Shown: piece by piece, positions 14,315 to 15,787 of the stretch | How positions within the stretch are numbered: the stretch's first letter is position 1 | Layout: each line of letters begins with the position of its first letter | Assembly (NCBI GenBank): GCA_021821425.1 | Contig: JAKACL010000030.1 | Location: forward strand, 1 to 15,787 | Direction of reading: 5' to 3' | Length of the DNA stretch: 15,787 nucleotides | Source: Pseudomonadota bacterium | GTDB taxonomy: Bacteria; Pseudomonadota; Gammaproteobacteria; Burkholderiales; Thiobacillaceae | Translations under genes and position numbers: made by a program | Notes under the pieces: generated by a model | What the model saw: only the letters and a program-made list of their open reading frames with translations | What the model was told of the DNA's origin: nothing | Database searches by the model: none

Positions 14315-15655
14315 ATGTTTGAGAACCTCTCAGGCCGCCTCGGCGGCATCGTCAAGACCCTGCGCGGCCAGGCCCGCATCACCGAAGCCAACATCCAGGA
14401 CACCCTGCGCCAGGTGCGCATGGCGCTCTTGGAGGCCGACGTCGCCCTGCCCGTGGTCAAGCAATTCACCGAAGACGTCAAAGGCAAGGCCATGGGCGCC
14501 GAGGTGCTGCAAAGCCTGACCCCGGGCCAGGCCCTGATCGGCATCGTCCACGACGAACTCGCCAAGCTCATGGGCGGGGAGGCCGCCGACCTCAATCTCG
14601 CCGCCCAGCCGCCCGCGGTCATTCTCATGGCCGGCCTGCAGGGTTCGGGCAAGACCACCAGCAGCGGCAAGCTTGCGCGCCTCCTGAAATCGCGCAAGAA
14701 AAAGGTCCTGCTCGCCTCCTGCGACGTCTACCGCCCTGCTGCCATCGACCAGTTGCGGCAGCTCGGCAAACAGCTGGAAGTGGATTTCTTCGAAGTCTCC
14801 GACAACGACCCGGTCGCCATCGCCAAGGCCGCGCAGGAACACGCGCGCAAGCAGTTCTACGACGTGCTGATCGTCGACACCGCCGGCCGCCTCGCCATCG
14901 ACGCAGCCATGATGGCCGAGATCCAGGCCCTGCACGCTGCCGTCAAGCCCATCGAAACCCTGTTCGTGGTCGACGCCATGCAGGGCCAGGACGCCGTCAA
15001 CACCGCCAAGGCCTTCAACGAGGCGTTGCCGCTCACCGGCATCATCCTCACCAAGCTGGACGGCGACGCCCGCGGCGGCGCGGCGCTGTCGGTGCGCCAC
15101 ATCACCGGCAAGCCCATCAAGTTCGTGGGGGTGGGCGAGAAACCCGACGGCCTCGAAGCCTTTCACCCCGAGCGCATGGCCTCGCGCATCCTCGGCATGG
15201 GCGACGTGATGTCCCTGATCGAGCAGGCGCAAACCTCGGTGGACATGGCCGAGGCCAAGAAGCTGGCGGAAAAGGTCAAGAAGGGCAAGAACTTCGACCT
15301 CGAGGACTTCAAGTCGCAGATCACCCAGATGCGCAAAATGGGCGGCCTCACGGCCCTCATGGACAAGCTGCCGGGCATGGGCCAGATGCCCCAGATGACG
15401 GGGCAGGAAGACAAGGCCATCAACCGCGTCGAGGGCATCATCAACTCCATGACCCCCGAGGAGCGCCGCCATCCCGAACTCCTCAAGGCCTCCAGAAAGC
15501 GCCGCATCGCCGCCGGCGCAGGGGTCCAGGTCCAGGAGGTGAACCGCATGCTCAACCAGTTCGAGCAGGCCCAGAAAATGATGAAAATGATGGGCAAGGG
15601 CGGCCTGGGCAAGATGATGCGCGGCATGAAGGGCATGCTGCCGGGGATGAAGTAA
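14315..15655 (+). CDS. ffh: Signal recognition particle protein (SRP54 homologue, GTPase)
   Basis: Ffh binds 4.5S RNA and hydrophobic signal sequences on nascent chains, then docks with FtsY to deliver them to SecYEG. The product has 446 residues (E. coli 453). Seen: N-domain four-helix bundle beginning MFENLSGRLGGIVKTLRG; G-domain with G1 GLQGSGKT (107-114), DVYRPAAIDQL, G3 DTAGR (188-192), G4 TKLD (246-249) and GVGEKPDGLEAF; then the methionine-rich M-domain (about 300-446) with the RNA-binding helix SRKRRIAAGAG and a Met/Gly-rich end. AAGGAA 4 nt before the ATG supports this start; the frame is open far upstream but that part is antisense to ypjD. rpsP follows after 83 bp with its own promoter, as in E. 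coli. Confidence 0.98.
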   Translation: MFENLSGRLGGIVKTLRGQARITEANIQDTLRQVRMALLEADVALPVVKQFTEDVKGKAMGAEVLQSLTPGQALIGIVHDELAKLMGGEAADLNLAAQPPAVILMAGLQGSGKTTSSGKLARLLKSRKKKVLLASCDVYRPAAIDQLRQLGKQLEVDFFEVSDNDPVAIAKAAQEHARKQFYDVLIVDTAGRLAIDAAMMAEIQALHAAVKPIETLFVVDAMQGQDAVNTAKAFNEALPLTGIILTKLDGDARGGAALSVRHITGKPIKFVGVGEKPDGLEAFHPERMASRILGMGDVMSLIEQAQTSVDMAEAKKLAEKVKKGKNFDLEDFKSQITQMRKMGGLTALMDKLPGMGQMPQMTGQEDKAINRVEGIINSMTPEERRHPELLKASRKRRIAAGAGVQVQEVNRMLNQFEQAQKMMKMMGKGGLGKMMRGMKGMLPGMK

Positions 15656-15673
15656 GTCAGCCCGCCCAAGTCC

Positions 15674-15703
15674 TTGTCAAACAACCCATTTTCGGCATAG
15701 AAT
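15674..15703 (+). promoter_or_regulatory. Sigma-70 promoter for rpsP
   Basis: TTGTCA (15674-15679; 5 of 6), an 18-nt spacer and TAGAAT (15698-15703; 5 of 6) form the best promoter in the window. The predicted start is near 15710, about 29 nt before rpsP. A strong promoter is expected for the ribosomal operon that normally continues rimM-trmD-rplS. Confidence 0.65.
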
Positions 15704-15738
15704 TCGCGGTTTTCCGATTTCCAAACTGGATTGAGACC

Positions 15739-15787
15739 ATGGTAGTCATTCGTCTTTCCCGTGGCGGCTCCAAGAACCGTCCCTATT
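15739..15787 (+). CDS. rpsP: 30S ribosomal protein S16, N-terminal fragment cut by window edge
   Basis: Only 16 codons are visible: MVVIRLSRGGSKNRPY, the invariant start of bacterial S16, a small 30S assembly protein that binds 16S rRNA. The rest lies beyond the window. The position directly after ffh and behind a strong promoter matches the usual ffh / rpsP-rimM-trmD-rplS arrangement. The ribosome binding site is weak (GGA 8 nt upstream). Confidence 0.93.
   Translation, partial: MVVIRLSRGGSKNRPY

Noticed and set aside
14330..15472. 380-codon open frame antisense to ffh
   Set aside because: It mirrors the third-position GC bias of ffh, has a low-complexity His/Gly/Leu/Val-rich translation, no ribosome binding site and no recognisable domain; ffh is certain.
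1..15787. Search for tRNA, rRNA, CRISPR, transposase, phage, toxin-antitoxin or defence genes
   Set aside because: Nothing seen; all space is taken by recognised housekeeping genes with gaps under 100 bp.

Overview
The window is a GC-rich (about 60 %) piece of bacterial chromosome that looks like a betaproteobacterium. I infer this from the gene order ypjD-corC-pilB-pilC-pilD-coaE-zapD-yacG, the divergent ffh-rpsP pair, the slt / NDUFA9-like epimerase / cca trio, and protein sequences that read like Nitrosomonadales or Burkholderiales homologues. The genus cannot be fixed from the sequence alone. Fifteen genes fill almost all of the window. No intergenic gap exceeds 100 bp, and I see no tRNA, rRNA, CRISPR array, insertion sequence, phage or plasmid gene.

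Left part (1-4330). Three minus-strand genes run slt (lytic transglycosylase), then an NDUFA9-type NAD(P)-binding protein, then cca (CCA-adding tRNA nucleotidyltransferase, cut by the left edge). A small plus-strand gene for a DUF2892 membrane protein diverges from slt. The slt/DUF2892 boundary carries two adjacent perfect hairpins, and the slt start is uncertain.

Middle (4329-6830). ilvA (threonine deaminase with two ACT-like regulatory domains) diverges from rpiA (ribose-5-phosphate isomerase A) across a 97-bp promoter region. rpiA converges on yacG.

Right part (6623-14250). One long minus-strand block runs ypjD, corC-like, pilB, pilC, pilD, coaE, zapD, yacG. It combines a putative cytochrome c assembly protein, a CNNM/CBS protein, the type IV pilus assembly ATPase, platform protein and prepilin peptidase, the last CoA-synthesis enzyme, a Z-ring stabiliser and a gyrase inhibitor. 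From pilC to yacG the genes overlap or lie within 10 bp, so they are probably co-transcribed and partly translation-coupled. The most notable signal of the window is here: a textbook intrinsic-terminator structure (11-bp perfect stem, 4-nt loop, U-run) inside the first 22 codons of pilD, on the operon's sense strand.

Right edge (14250-15787). ffh (SRP GTPase) and the first codons of rpsP (ribosomal protein S16) run rightwards, with good sigma-70-like promoters ahead of each. Overall this is a core housekeeping region. I found no novel multi-gene system. The points worth a second look are regulatory: the terminator inside pilD, the twin hairpins, possible leaderless mRNAs for ilvA and pilB, and an in-frame insertion in the epimerase that contains inverted repeats.
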